Assembly (NCBI GenBank): GCA_035967975.1
Contig: JAWQFQ010000002.1
Span: forward strand, 1-64,000
Direction: 5' to 3'
DNA from: Scytonema sp035967975
Lineage (GTDB): Bacteria > Cyanobacteriota > Cyanobacteriia > Cyanobacteriales > Nostocaceae
DNA: 64,000 nt
Shown: positions 44,598 to 52,005 of the stretch, in pieces
Layout: every line of letters starts with the position of its first letter
How positions within the stretch are numbered: the first letter of the stretch is position 1
Made by a program: the position numbers and the translations under genes
Notes under the pieces: model-generated
What the model saw: the letters and a program-made list of their open reading frames with translations, nothing else
What the model was told of the DNA's origin: nothing
The model's database searches: none

Positions 44598-45689
44598 ATG
44601 GAAAGACAAATCTTATATATAGCAGTCACTAATCACGGTTTCGGACACGCGACCCGTACCGCATCTGTAGCCGCAACTCTTCAAAAGTTATGTCCGGAAA
44701 TCCTACTTATCATGGTGACTACAGCCCCCCGGTGGTTGCTAGATTGTTACATAGACGGAGATTTTATCCATCGTCCCCGTGCGTTTGATTTGGGCGTTGT
44801 ACAGTCGGATAGTTTGACGATGGATAAAGCTGCTACTTTAGAAAAATTATTGGAAATTAAAAAAAATCAAAACTCCATCGTTGCTTCCGAAGTCAACTTT
44901 ATCCGTCAAAATCGCGTTAATCTAGTTTTGGCAGATGTTCCTTTCTTAGCAAGCGCAATAGCCAAAGCGGCTGGTATTCCCTGTTGGACGATTAGTCATT
45001 TTGGCTGGGACTTTATCTACCGGAATTGGGATGGAGATGCAAAATTTCGCGACATCGCTGATTGGATTAGCGATTGTTATTCAAAGTGCGATCGCCTGTT
45101 TCGTCTCCCCTTCCACGAACCGATGAGCGCCTTTCAAAATATCACAGACGTAGGCTTAACAGGTGGTTCTCCCCGCTACACTCCTGAAGAAATGCGAACT
45201 AGGTGGGGAATCACAGCCCCAAAAGAAAAGACAATTTTACTCACCTTCGGTGGTTTGGGTTTGCAGCAAATTCCCTATAAAAACCTGCAACAGTTTCCAG
45301 ATTGGCAATTTATCGCTTTTGATAAATCCGCCCCAGAAATGCCTAATATAGTACCAGTCACTGACCTTACATACCGTCCTGTAGATTTTATGCCTATTTG
45401 TGGGCGAGTTGTCTCTAAACCAGGTTTCAGTACCTTTGCAGAAGCTATAAAATTGGCACTACCTATTGTTTCTGTAACTCGTGATGACTTTGCAGAAGCA
45501 GCTTTGCTCTTGAAAGGTATGACCAATTACAGCCAGCATCAGATAATCAATCCTTCTGAATTTTTCCAAGGAACCTGGGATTTTCTCAACCAACCACCCC
45601 AGCAACCAAAACAATCTCACCCCATCGCCAAAGATGGTAATGAGACTGTAGCTCATGCTGTGATGGAATATTTGGGTGTAGGGATGTAA
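44598..45689 (+). CDS. GT-B fold glycosyltransferase-like protein
   Basis: A 363-residue protein with the N-terminal nucleotide-sugar transferase start ILYIAVTNHGFGHATRTASV (glycine-rich loop as in MurG/MGT and arabinokinase-associated transferases). The C-terminal donor-binding half includes LLTFGGLGLQQIP and VVSKPGFSTFAEAIKLALP. GT-B architecture is clear; acceptor and sugar are unknown. Probably cytosolic or peripheral membrane. It is followed by a heptamer repeat and a small membrane protein gene on the same strand. Confidence 0.8.
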   Translation: MERQILYIAVTNHGFGHATRTASVAATLQKLCPEILLIMVTTAPRWLLDCYIDGDFIHRPRAFDLGVVQSDSLTMDKAATLEKLLEIKKNQNSIVASEVNFIRQNRVNLVLADVPFLASAIAKAAGIPCWTISHFGWDFIYRNWDGDAKFRDIADWISDCYSKCDRLFRLPFHEPMSAFQNITDVGLTGGSPRYTPEEMRTRWGITAPKEKTILLTFGGLGLQQIPYKNLQQFPDWQFIAFDKSAPEMPNIVPVTDLTYRPVDFMPICGRVVSKPGFSTFAEAIKLALPIVSVTRDDFAEAALLLKGMTNYSQHQIINPSEFFQGTWDFLNQPPQQPKQSHPIAKDGNETVAHAVMEYLGVGM

Positions 45690-45772
45690 GGGTGTAAGGG
45701 TGTAGGGTAATTTTATTTTGGAACTCCCTTTTTTTCCCACACCCAACACCCAACACCCCACACCCTTGTTTC

Positions 45773-46276
45773 ATGATGGAATCTCAAAATCTATCTCCTC
45801 TGACTCTGACCCTAGCTTCCCAAGATGTTCGTAGAGTTTTAGACAAGCAAAAGGAAGAACGACAGATACTGCTGACTCAGACAAATATCTTATTTGTGGT
45901 TAATAGCGCACTGCTCAGTGTTCTGGCTATTTCCAAGTTACTTTCGATGTTTAGCTTATTTAGTATCATGGAAGTAGTACTGTTCATAATCAACTTTACC
46001 TTACTGGTAAATGCTTTATTGCCACGCCAGTTTGTTATTTCCCCGAACCCGGAAAATGAAAAATTTTTGGATACCTATTTGTCAATGACCTCTGAAGAAT
46101 ACCAGCTACAGATGCTAGTTAACTTAGTGGAGACTTATAATGCTAACAAGCAGCCATTAAACGACATTTCCCAATCGTTGTTTTATGCCGCTGTCGCCAC
46201 TTGGGGGCTTGCCTTACTTGTCTTGCTACACGTTGTAGCTGTATATTTTATACCAGATTTACAACAACGCGTATGA
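45773..46276 (+). CDS. Small membrane protein, unknown function
   Basis: A 167-residue protein with three predicted hydrophobic segments (~38-60, ~62-82 and ~140-160), a charged N-terminus (RRVLDKQKEERQILL) and a soluble loop with SMTSEEYQLQMLVNLVETYN. Similar proteins are found widely in cyanobacteria, but I cannot assign a function. Its TGA overlaps the ATG of the next ORF (ATGA at 46273), indicating coupling. Met2 is an equally good start. Confidence 0.72.
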   Translation: MMESQNLSPLTLTLASQDVRRVLDKQKEERQILLTQTNILFVVNSALLSVLAISKLLSMFSLFSIMEVVLFIINFTLLVNALLPRQFVISPNPENEKFLDTYLSMTSEEYQLQMLVNLVETYNANKQPLNDISQSLFYAAVATWGLALLVLLHVVAVYFIPDLQQRV

Positions 46277-46506
46277 TGATCTCTTTTCAAGTTGAAGAAT
46301 CGGAGTCTAACGGTAGTTCTTTGCGATTACCAAAACCCGATCCAGCAAATATCACCGTTTTGACCCGTAACTTACCTAATAAACCAATCCTTCCTTGGAC
46401 TCACTTTGACTCTCCTTGGCTTGATAAGGAAGAAAACGCCTCGGAAGAGTCGAAAACTCAGGAGTCACAAAACAGTGAACAGTTAACTGAGCACGATAAC
46501 AAATAA
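46273..46506 (+). CDS. Small proline/acid-rich hypothetical protein
   Basis: A 77-residue hydrophilic protein, starting at the ATG that overlaps the upstream stop by 4 bp. It contains SLRLPKPDPANITVLTRNLP and NKPILPWTHFDSPWLDKEE, then a Glu/Ser/Gln-rich tail that looks disordered. No named family. The position between a membrane protein and yjbQ, and the coupled start, support translation. Confidence 0.55.
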   Translation: MMISFQVEESESNGSSLRLPKPDPANITVLTRNLPNKPILPWTHFDSPWLDKEENASEESKTQESQNSEQLTEHDNK

Positions 46507-46519
46507 CTGGTAACTGTGA

Positions 46520-46933
46520 ATGACTCACTACCAAAAGCTACTCAGAATTTCTACAATCGGCAAATCCTTGCACAACATCACTTCCAAGATTGAGGGGATT
46601 GTAGCTGAATCAGGAGTTGAAACCGGGTTATGTACCGTGTTTTTACGCCACACCTCCGCAAGTTTACTGATTCAAGAAAACGCCGACCCCGATGTACTTA
46701 GGGATTTAGAAAACTTTATGGCAAAACTTGTGCCAGAATCAGCTCAATACATCCATGATGCAGAAGGTCCCGATGATATGCCTGCACATATCCGCACAGC
46801 CCTAACCCGGACCTCAGAAAACATTCCCATCAACAGGGGTCATTTGGTATTGGGAACTTGGCAAGGAATTTATGTTTGGGAACACCGACAAAGAAGCCAT
46901 GCAAGAGAGTTGGTTGTTCACGTCTTTGGGTGA
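46520..46933 (+). CDS. YjbQ/UPF0047 family protein
   Basis: A 137-residue protein of the YjbQ (UPF0047) family: GLCTVFLRHTSASLLIQENA, ADPDVLRDLENFMAKLVP, HDAEGPDDMPAHI and LVLGTWQGIYVWEHR are its hallmarks, including the conserved histidine and acidic residues. Members show weak thiamine-phosphate-synthase-like activity in complementation tests, with the true role unclear. Full-length, 13 bp after the preceding ORF, so probably in the same operon. Confidence 0.92.
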   Translation: MTHYQKLLRISTIGKSLHNITSKIEGIVAESGVETGLCTVFLRHTSASLLIQENADPDVLRDLENFMAKLVPESAQYIHDAEGPDDMPAHIRTALTRTSENIPINRGHLVLGTWQGIYVWEHRQRSHARELVVHVFG

Positions 46934-47064
46934 AAGTTAACCGTATATCGGCAGCATTATGTATTTTAGTAAACTTGAGTTGACGTTCCTTGATGCAGTA
47001 AAGGTATATTAGTAGATTCTGTATAAGGTGTAAATAATATGGTGGCTTGGGCTGAGGTGGACAC

Positions 47065-47814
47065 ATGACACAAAATTTCACATCAATTCACTCTTTCCAA
47101 CTTCTTGATGACCTCCTCGCCCAATACACCATTTATCCTTTGTCACTGAATCCACACAAAACCACAAGCGCTAGCTTTGTAGAACTGGGAAATTTAATTT
47201 TTCGGAAAACGTCCAATCTTCAAGTTATTCAAACCCTACGGGAAACATTAGAGCATATATTGTATGCTTTATTGGATAACTTCCCGGATAATATTTTCTG
47301 GGATTTTGATTTCATGGTGAGAAGTATGCTCACTCAGGCGTTAGTAACCGAAGAAAGTCCCGGTTGTTTTTTGGAAACCTTCGGTGACAAGGTTGTATCA
47401 CTGATGCATATGTTTGGAAAGGAATCAGAAATCCGCTTTCGCTACGTCCATGACTTCATCTACGGCTTTGACTGGGCAAAATGGGTACAAAAAGATACTC
47501 AAAATCGTGCTATTGTTGAACCATTCAGCATGACTTTTTTGGATTGTTTACTGGCAAGAGGTAAAGAAATACTACAACTTATCCGTGTTGGTGACACTAA
47601 ATATCATCGGCTAACTGAACAACAAAATTACCGCAATCCCTTCTGCTTCTCCCGTGAACCAGACGATGAATTTCGATTGCTTACCAGTCTTGCTAAAAAA
47701 CAACTTATCCCCGTCGCCACTTGGAATTGGAATGCTTGTCCCATATGGAACCAACCTTTCCATCAAATGCGCGAACAGTTATCATTAGAACTACGTATTC
47801 CAAGAAATGGTTAA
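47065..47814 (+). CDS. Conserved-looking hypothetical protein, 249 residues
   Basis: A soluble, mostly helical protein with segments such as HILYALLDNFPDNIFWDFDF, FGKESEIRFRYVHDFIYGFD and ATWNWNACPIWNQPF. I recognise no named domain. The clean frame, codon use and low-ambiguity start support a gene. It lies between yjbQ and a Nif3-like gene on the same strand, but with long repeat-bearing spacers. Confidence 0.7.
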   Translation: MTQNFTSIHSFQLLDDLLAQYTIYPLSLNPHKTTSASFVELGNLIFRKTSNLQVIQTLRETLEHILYALLDNFPDNIFWDFDFMVRSMLTQALVTEESPGCFLETFGDKVVSLMHMFGKESEIRFRYVHDFIYGFDWAKWVQKDTQNRAIVEPFSMTFLDCLLARGKEILQLIRVGDTKYHRLTEQQNYRNPFCFSREPDDEFRLLTSLAKKQLIPVATWNWNACPIWNQPFHQMREQLSLELRIPRNG

Positions 47815-47920
47815 TGGCTAATGGCTAATTGCTATCTGCTAATTGCTAATTGCTAATTGCTATCTGCTAATTGTGAACTGTTATTAGCCATTAACCATTA
47901 ACCATTAGCCATTAACCATT
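47815..47920. repeat. Inverted heptamer arrays (GGCTAAT/ATTAGCC, TGCTAAT)
   Basis: GGCTAAT and TGCTAAT units on the left face ATTAGCC and CATTAAC units on the right, so the array can fold into a long stem. It fills the gap before the Nif3-like gene and ends 2 bp before its ATG. Confidence 0.8.
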
Positions 47921-47921
47921 C

Positions 47922-48725
47922 ATGAAAATATCTGACTTGATTACTTGGTTTGAAGAATGGGCTAATCCAGCTTGGCAGGAAAGCTGGGATAATTGTGGAT
48001 GGCAGATTGAGCCTGGAGTCTTGCACGAAGATGGACAGGTTTTGGTTTGTTTGACACCAACTTTAGCAGTTATGCGTGAAGCGATCGCCCTGCGCGATGC
48101 TGGTATCCCAGTTAACTTGATTTTTGCTCACCATCCCCTGATTTTTACTCCACCTAAATCCTTACGTTGTGGCGATGCTATTGGGGAAATGGCTAGGTTA
48201 TCATTTATTCATAAAATAGGTGTTTACAGCGCCCATACAAATTTTGACCAAGTCAATGATGGGACGGCTGACGTTTTGGCTCAAATTTTAGAACTTCAGC
48301 AATCCACTCCTGTTGTACCCACTCAACCGGGCTTGGGGTATGGACGTGTGGGGAATTTAAAATCATCCATGACTTTAGGGGAATTACTCGCAACAATTCA
48401 ATTTAGACTGTCTCCTCCTCATTTGATTTTTTCTCCAGAAGCCGATTTAGAACAGCCGATCGCACGCGTGGCTGTTTTAGGTGGTTCGGGAGCAAGTTTT
48501 ATCTCAGCAGTTGTAAAAACAGGTGCTCAAGCTTATCTGACGTCTGACTGTAAGTTTCATCAGTTTCAAGAAAGCCGCGATCGCAATCTTATTTTAATTG
48601 ACGCCGGACACTATGCTACAGAACGTCCTGCGTGCGATCGTCTCGTGACAACGTTCAAATCTTTGAATTTACCCTGGGTAAAGCTGAGCGAAAAAGATGA
48701 AGATTTCCGCTGTGTTTTTCCCTAA
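47922..48725 (+). CDS. Nif3-like dinuclear metal centre protein
   Basis: A 267-residue protein of the Nif3/YbgI family (also labelled GTP cyclohydrolase I type 2-like). Metal-binding motifs are FAHHPLIF and YSAHTNFD near the N-terminal half, and ILIDAGHYATERPA with the final His/Glu ligands near the C-terminus. Family members form hexameric toroids with a two-metal site; the biochemical role is unsettled. The ATG directly abuts a heptamer repeat array, so its leader is made of repeat sequence. Confidence 0.9.
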   Translation: MKISDLITWFEEWANPAWQESWDNCGWQIEPGVLHEDGQVLVCLTPTLAVMREAIALRDAGIPVNLIFAHHPLIFTPPKSLRCGDAIGEMARLSFIHKIGVYSAHTNFDQVNDGTADVLAQILELQQSTPVVPTQPGLGYGRVGNLKSSMTLGELLATIQFRLSPPHLIFSPEADLEQPIARVAVLGGSGASFISAVVKTGAQAYLTSDCKFHQFQESRDRNLILIDAGHYATERPACDRLVTTFKSLNLPWVKLSEKDEDFRCVFP

Positions 48726-49188
48726 TATCTTTATGAAATGGAGTCATTAATCCCATAAATTTAACGTAAGTTTAAGAAAATCTCCCAAAAAAATGTTTAT
48801 CTTAACCTAATCTTAATAAAATATACTTTATACTTCCTGTTATGACTTGGAAGGTGCAGAATTATTATTTGTATTAACACTGAAAATGTTTTAAACCAAT
48901 TGTTAAATCAGCTAGGGGTTAAAGTGTTTTTTTTCTAGTCAAGTTTTATCTACTCAATGTACTTTTATGCTGACAGCTAACAGCTAAACGTTTACCTATA
49001 GGACTCCTATTTGATTTTTGAAAAAAACTCGGTACACCTTAATATTCTAGAATCCTATTGCCTATAGCAAGATTGCCTATTGCTTACCTACACAAATTAT
49101 TTCACCGAATCAAACCGGATTCCTATATATTCTGCTGCTGATAAAAAGTTGTTAACCTTTTTTCTAAAATTACAGGGAATTTATTTTT
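48726..49188. other. AT-rich intergenic region with possible Pho-box-like repeats
   Basis: No gene. At 48801-48830 three 8-mers (CTTAACCT, CTTAATAA, ATACTTTA) are spaced by AAT, reminiscent of cyanobacterial PhoB boxes. A fragment of the AGCTGAcAGCTAACAGC repeat lies near 48970. The rest is an AT-rich leader for the glycosyltransferase gene. Confidence 0.45.
48801..48830 (+). promoter_or_regulatory. Possible Pho box (8-mers with 3-bp AAT spacers)
   Basis: CTTAACCT-AAT-CTTAATAA-AAT-ATACTTTA. The first 8-mer matches the cyanobacterial PyTTAAPyPy(T/A) repeat exactly, the second matches partly and the third poorly. It is ~360 bp from the next gene start, which weakens the case. Confidence 0.3.
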
Positions 49189-50361
49189 ATGTTACAAGGA
49201 ATATCTCAAATTATTAATGAGGAATCTAGGGTATTATTGCTCTCAATGAGAGAATTAAAATTTCATGTTTCTCGCTCAGCCGTTTATGAATTTGAAGATA
49301 TAATTAGTAATTGCGACAAAGTTGATTTACTTGTACCAAAGGTCAATCCTACTCTTTTCAAAGTTACTAACAAAGTAGCTAATAAAACAGCTAAATTTTT
49401 AAAAAATGGCAAAATCATTCAGTCCCTATTTAATTATAGATTAAAGGTAGAAAAAACCTACGATATATTTTTTGTTTTTTGTCAATCCCCTCAAGATATT
49501 TTGGTTTTAAACTCCATTCAAGGCTGGCGGGAAAATTGTCGATATACTGTGTGTTGGTTGGATGAAATCTGGACCAAAGATATTGAAAATTATCAAGCGC
49601 AATTAAATCTTTTGAAAGACTTCGACTATGTATTCATGAACTTTAGTTATAGTCTTGATAAAGTTGCTAATATTGTGCAAAAACCTTGTTATGTTATGCC
49701 TTATGGAGTAGACGCTATTAAGTTTTGCCCTTATCCACGTGACCTTTATCGCTGCATTGACATTCTGAATATAGGACGGCGTTCAGCAGTTACCCATAAT
49801 GCATTTTTAGAACTCGTAGAAACGAAAAATTTCTTTTATATCTACGACACAATTAAAGATTTGTATATGGTTGATTATCGATATCATCGAGGTCTCTACA
49901 CAAATTTTGTCAAGAGAAGCCGCTATATGATAGTTAATAAAGCAAAATTTGATTTAATGGGTCAAACGAATTCGCAAGAGGAAGTGGGTCCGCGTTTCTT
50001 TGAGGGGGCGGCTGGGGGAACAATCATGTTGGGAGTTTCGCCAAAATGCGAAGCTTTTGCTCAAAACTTTGACTGGTTAAACTCTATGATTGAAATTCCT
50101 TTTGATTGCTCAAACATAGCCGATATTATAGCTAATTTAGATGCACAGCCAAACCATCTAGAGAAAATTCGGACTGGTAATATTGTGAATTCCTTACTCA
50201 GACATGATTGGGTGTACCGCTGGGAAGAAATTTTAACAAAGTTACGACTTGAAACAACTCCACAAATCCTACAGCGAAAAGCAAAACTTAAGCATTTAGC
50301 TGAGATGGTTGGCACATTGGATAATAGCAACAAACAATCTCAACTCGCATTGGTGGATTGA
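49189..50361 (+). CDS. Glycosyltransferase family 1-like protein (CgeB-like)
   Basis: A 390-residue protein with a GT-B-like layout. The N-terminal half includes YTVCWLDEIWTKDIENYQ. The C-terminal half includes CYVMPYGVDAIKFCP (the P-x-GVD motif of GT1/GT4), DILNIGRRS and the donor-site block GPRFFEGAAGGTIMLG, the last resembling the Glyco_trans_1_2/CgeB family. Donor and acceptor are unknown. Single gene with long AT-rich leader; codon use is slightly more AT-rich than neighbours. Confidence 0.75.
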   Translation: MLQGISQIINEESRVLLLSMRELKFHVSRSAVYEFEDIISNCDKVDLLVPKVNPTLFKVTNKVANKTAKFLKNGKIIQSLFNYRLKVEKTYDIFFVFCQSPQDILVLNSIQGWRENCRYTVCWLDEIWTKDIENYQAQLNLLKDFDYVFMNFSYSLDKVANIVQKPCYVMPYGVDAIKFCPYPRDLYRCIDILNIGRRSAVTHNAFLELVETKNFFYIYDTIKDLYMVDYRYHRGLYTNFVKRSRYMIVNKAKFDLMGQTNSQEEVGPRFFEGAAGGTIMLGVSPKCEAFAQNFDWLNSMIEIPFDCSNIADIIANLDAQPNHLEKIRTGNIVNSLLRHDWVYRWEEILTKLRLETTPQILQRKAKLKHLAEMVGTLDNSNKQSQLALVD

Positions 50362-50477
50362 ATATCAATACTGCTCGGATACGCGGAAATTAGAAACCGG
50401 GTTTCTGCTCTCCACGCAACTTTTAACTAAACTGTATTGAAATATAACTCAATACGGTTGGTGTTAAGCCGTTATTT

Positions 50478-50510
50478 AGAAACCCGGTTTCTCAGAGAAA
50501 CCGGGTTTCT
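50478..50510. repeat. 33-bp AGAAACCCGG palindrome
   Basis: The arms AGAAACCCGGTTTCT and AGAAACCGGGTTTCT flank a 3-nt centre (CAG). It is 117 bp downstream of the glycosyltransferase stop. Confidence 0.9.
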
Positions 50511-50567
50511 GCTCTCCAACTTTTAACTGAACCGCTTTCGATGATTCGCCAGAAATCGGTCTTTGAT

Positions 50568-50696
50568 GCTAGAGCACCGGTACAGAAATCCTAAAAACCC
50601 GGTTTCTTCGACTTTGCTCAACGGAAAATCAGTCTTTTCAACGAGAGAAACCGGGTTTTTTATTCCCACGAGTGAATACTGTACCGACGCTCTAGC
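50568..50696. repeat. Inverted-repeat element with GCTAGAGC/GCTCTAGC ends
   Basis: The ends GCTAGAGCACCGGTACAG and CTGTACCGACGCTCTAGC are near-perfect inverted repeats. Inside, AAACCCGGTTTCT and GAGAAACCGGGTTTT form a second nested stem. A partial copy of the left half starts at about 6824. Confidence 0.75.
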
Positions 50697-50853
50697 AACC
50701 GAATTTTTTCAACAATCAAAGAAGCAAAAGTGTGATTAAAATCACATAATATCAAGCATAGAATCACTGGAACTAGCCGATCTGCATCAACCTAGGGAAA
50801 ATGGAAATAATTCAGATTAGAAGAGTGAATTTGCTAAATATGCTCAAATCAAC

Positions 50854-51069
50854 ATGATCCGCGCACTCGTTGAATCTGCTTTCCAAACTGGTTGTCTCAG
50901 TGTTGAATCTGAAGGTCTTCTTTATCAGGTACTGGCAACAAAGAGTTATCATGCTCAGGATTTGGCAGCCTTAGCAGCACTACAGGATGCGGTTTGTGCG
51001 GGTCAGATTAAACGAGAAGCGCCCTCACAAAGGCAGCTGCAATTCCCCTCATACAACACAACAAGCTGA
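50854..51069 (+). CDS. Small hypothetical protein, 71 residues
   Basis: The small ORF MIRALVESAFQTGCLSVESE continues into a helical stretch (YHAQDLAALAALQDAVCAGQ) and ends in a polar tail. It resembles the many small conserved cyanobacterial proteins of unknown function. The start lacks a strong Shine-Dalgarno sequence. No domain recognised. Confidence 0.55.
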   Translation: MIRALVESAFQTGCLSVESEGLLYQVLATKSYHAQDLAALAALQDAVCAGQIKREAPSQRQLQFPSYNTTS

Positions 51070-51627
51070 TTTCCCGACGCGAACAAAGCAGGCGCTGTCG
51101 GTTGAGCCCAATCAGTTGATTGGACAATGAGCAAAGCAAAAAACTCTTGAGTGTTATTGTTTAAAAGCATGAAGGTTACAAGAGAATAAGCTAAGATCAA
51201 GTACATAGGGGTAAAAGAAAAGCAGAGTTCCCATACTTCCCTGTGATGCCAATGAATATAAGTAGGCAACTAGAACAACCGAAATACACACTTGTTTTGG
51301 AGTATCTTTTATTACATAATGGTAGACAAGATCCACCAATCAATGCTAACGTGGTCGGGATAACTCCTGAATTATGTAGCTTCTTACAGGAAGTGGACAT
51401 TTTTTAACTGGCTCCGACAGAAATTGAGCCAAACTGGTGCGACATTCGCTGATTATATGACCCAAAAAGCCCTGAAAACTATAGACAACAATTCACCGAT
51501 TAATTGGCTTGGGTCAAGAAGGATACCTTAATGCGGCTCATTCCATGAACCAAAAAGAGGTGTCAAACACTTGGGAAACCCCCGAATTGAACAAATTTAA
51601 CTAGATTTAAAAAGGCAGAAGTAGTAA
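51070..51627. other. Intergenic region containing a possible decayed gene
   Basis: The plus strand carries a protein-like frame broken by several stops (51246-51533, listed separately). Minus-strand ORFs over the same span are hydrophobic and repetitive in character and look like shadows. The last ~60 bp are the leader of the 103-residue gene. Confidence 0.5.
51246..51533 (+). pseudogene. Possible decayed gene with multiple in-frame stops
   Basis: From the ATG at 51246 the frame gives 53 residues (MPMNISRQLEQPKYTLVLEY ... FLQEVDIF). After a TAA it continues with protein-like text: LAPTEIEPNWCDIR, stop, LYDPKSPENYRQQFTD, stop, LAWVKKDTLMRLIP. Stops are a mixture of TAA and TGA, so recoding is unlikely. 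No family recognised; coding character is inferred from composition only. Confidence 0.4.
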
Positions 51628-51939
51628 ATGCTACACCGCAAGATTTATCAACTTTGTTGCGATGGGCGGGAGGTATGTGTGTTCTTGCGGGACCAGCAAC
51701 GCTGGATTGAACGCGCCCGCATCATCGATATTGAGGGAGATTTAGTCACCTTACGTTATGAAACAGATGAAGAAGATGAAATATGTTCTTGGGAGGAAAT
51801 GGTTCGTCTTGAAAGCATTGGTGCTGTCACCCAAAAGCTAGCCTCAGTCCCACGTGGTAATGTCGAACCTCTTCTCACAGAAGAGTGTCCCGAAGCCGAG
51901 CGCATTCGCAATCGTTTTAACGACTCAAATCCAGATTAG
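51628..51939 (+). CDS. Conserved-looking small cyanobacterial protein, 103 residues
   Basis: A soluble protein MLHRKIYQLCCDGREVCVFL with a small beta-barrel-like core (RWIERARIIDIEGDLVTLRY, EEDEICSWEEMVRLESIGAV) and a polar, acidic tail. The composition suggests an SH3-like or Sm-like fold, but that is a guess. It resembles an uncharacterised family widespread in cyanobacteria. Its stop is followed at once by a heptamer repeat array. Confidence 0.72.
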   Translation: MLHRKIYQLCCDGREVCVFLRDQQRWIERARIIDIEGDLVTLRYETDEEDEICSWEEMVRLESIGAVTQKLASVPRGNVEPLLTEECPEAERIRNRFNDSNPD

Positions 51940-52005
51940 TTAATGGCTAATGGCTAATGGCTAATGGCTAATACTTAATAGCAATTAGCAATTAGCAATT
52001 AGCAA
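51940..52005. repeat. Heptamer arrays (GGCTAAT)n and (CAATTAG)n
   Basis: About four GGCTAAT units are followed by about four CAATTAG units, filling the gap between two convergent genes. Confidence 0.85.

Larger units (their letters stand above)
50362..50853. other. Intergenic region dominated by ACCCGG palindromes
   Basis: Contains a half copy of the palindrome near 50388, a full 33-bp copy (50478-50510) and a longer inverted-repeat element (50568-50696) with an interrupted ACCCGG hairpin inside. No gene. The final ~100 bp are the leader of the 71-residue ORF. Confidence 0.65.
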
